A program made the position numbers and the translations under genes. DNA of 21,290 bases from an uncultured Loktanella sp. (GTDB taxonomy: Bacteria > Pseudomonadota > Alphaproteobacteria > Rhodobacterales > Rhodobacteraceae): assembly GCA_913061335.1 (NCBI GenBank), contig CAJXTP010000024.1, forward strand, positions 1 to 21,290. The letters are read 5' to 3'. Below, one piece after another: positions 21,273 to 21,290 of the stretch. The notes under the pieces were generated by a model, which was not told the origin of the DNA, ran no database searches, and worked only from the letters and a program-made list of their open reading frames with translations. How positions within the stretch are numbered: position 1 is the stretch's first letter; every line of letters starts with the position of its first letter.

Positions 21273-21290
21273 CTGTCTCTTATACACATC
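21273..21290 (-). other. Illumina Nextera adapter (non-biological)
   Basis: CTGTCTCTTATACACATC is the first 18 bases of the Tn5 mosaic end as it appears at the 3' end of Nextera inserts. Translated on the minus strand it yields MCIRDS, a well-known artefactual protein start. Genomic sequence ends at 21272. Confidence 0.98.

Noticed and set aside
20747..21289. 180-residue protein starting MCIRDS on the minus strand
   Set aside because: Its first codons are Nextera adapter and the next lie over the pyrB end in another frame; the gene was restarted at TTG 21196.

Overview
The window is a contig fragment from an alphaproteobacterium, almost certainly a member of the Rhodobacterales (Roseobacter/Rhodobacter group). 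This rests on recognisable protein families and gene neighbourhoods: a tiny aa3-type cytochrome c oxidase subunit IV gene, fdhD next to mobA, ubiA divergent from rsmE, a proteobacterial/plant-type gshA, and a pyrB...pyrC-plsY run. GC content looks moderate by eye. Both ends of the sequence are Illumina Nextera adapter (1-48 and 21273-21290), so the genes running off each end (mobA and pyrB) are cut by library construction. The first codons of the long reverse ORF at the right edge are adapter-derived.

Layout. Left end (49-2246): mobA (partial) and fdhD on the minus strand, for molybdenum cofactor and formate dehydrogenase maturation, divergent from an azlC-azlD branched-chain amino-acid exporter pair whose azlC reading frame is broken. 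2230-2986: a 44-residue cytochrome oxidase subunit IV gene and a lipoprotein with a possible cysteine-hydrolase signature. 3062-4341: an Lrp/AsnC regulator translationally coupled to a conserved hypothetical gene, divergent from a small membrane protein gene; two similar inverted-repeat elements lie in the shared control region. 4343-7813: a class II glutamine amidotransferase converging on and overlapping a metallo-beta-lactamase-fold hydrolase, which follows a large acyl-CoA dehydrogenase of the DmdC-like type. 7928-9838: a Sua5-type tRNA threonylcarbamoyladenosine (t6A) synthase and an agmatinase-family ureohydrolase. 9865-10653: an autonomous ArsR-type regulator plus SRPBCC protein unit with a striking double palindrome in its promoter.

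10671-13919: a shared terminator hairpin, then a minus-strand run of ubiA, a large OmpA-domain protein and a one-TM coiled-coil protein. 13932-17841: rsmE, a GNAT acetyltransferase, a membrane protein, gshA and a small membrane protein on the plus strand. 17838-21272: the minus-strand run pyrB (3' end only), three membrane-protein genes, a dihydroorotase-like gene and plsY, every junction having a 4-bp start/stop overlap. The dihydroorotase-like protein has lost nearly all metal-ligand residues and is probably a structural partner of aspartate transcarbamoylase.

No tRNA, rRNA, CRISPR array, insertion sequence or phage gene was seen. The most unusual items are the coupled membrane-protein module between pyrB and the dihydroorotase pseudoenzyme, the azlC frame break, the ArsR operator, and the tandem-repeat OmpA protein. 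Most of the rest is ordinary chromosomal housekeeping DNA.
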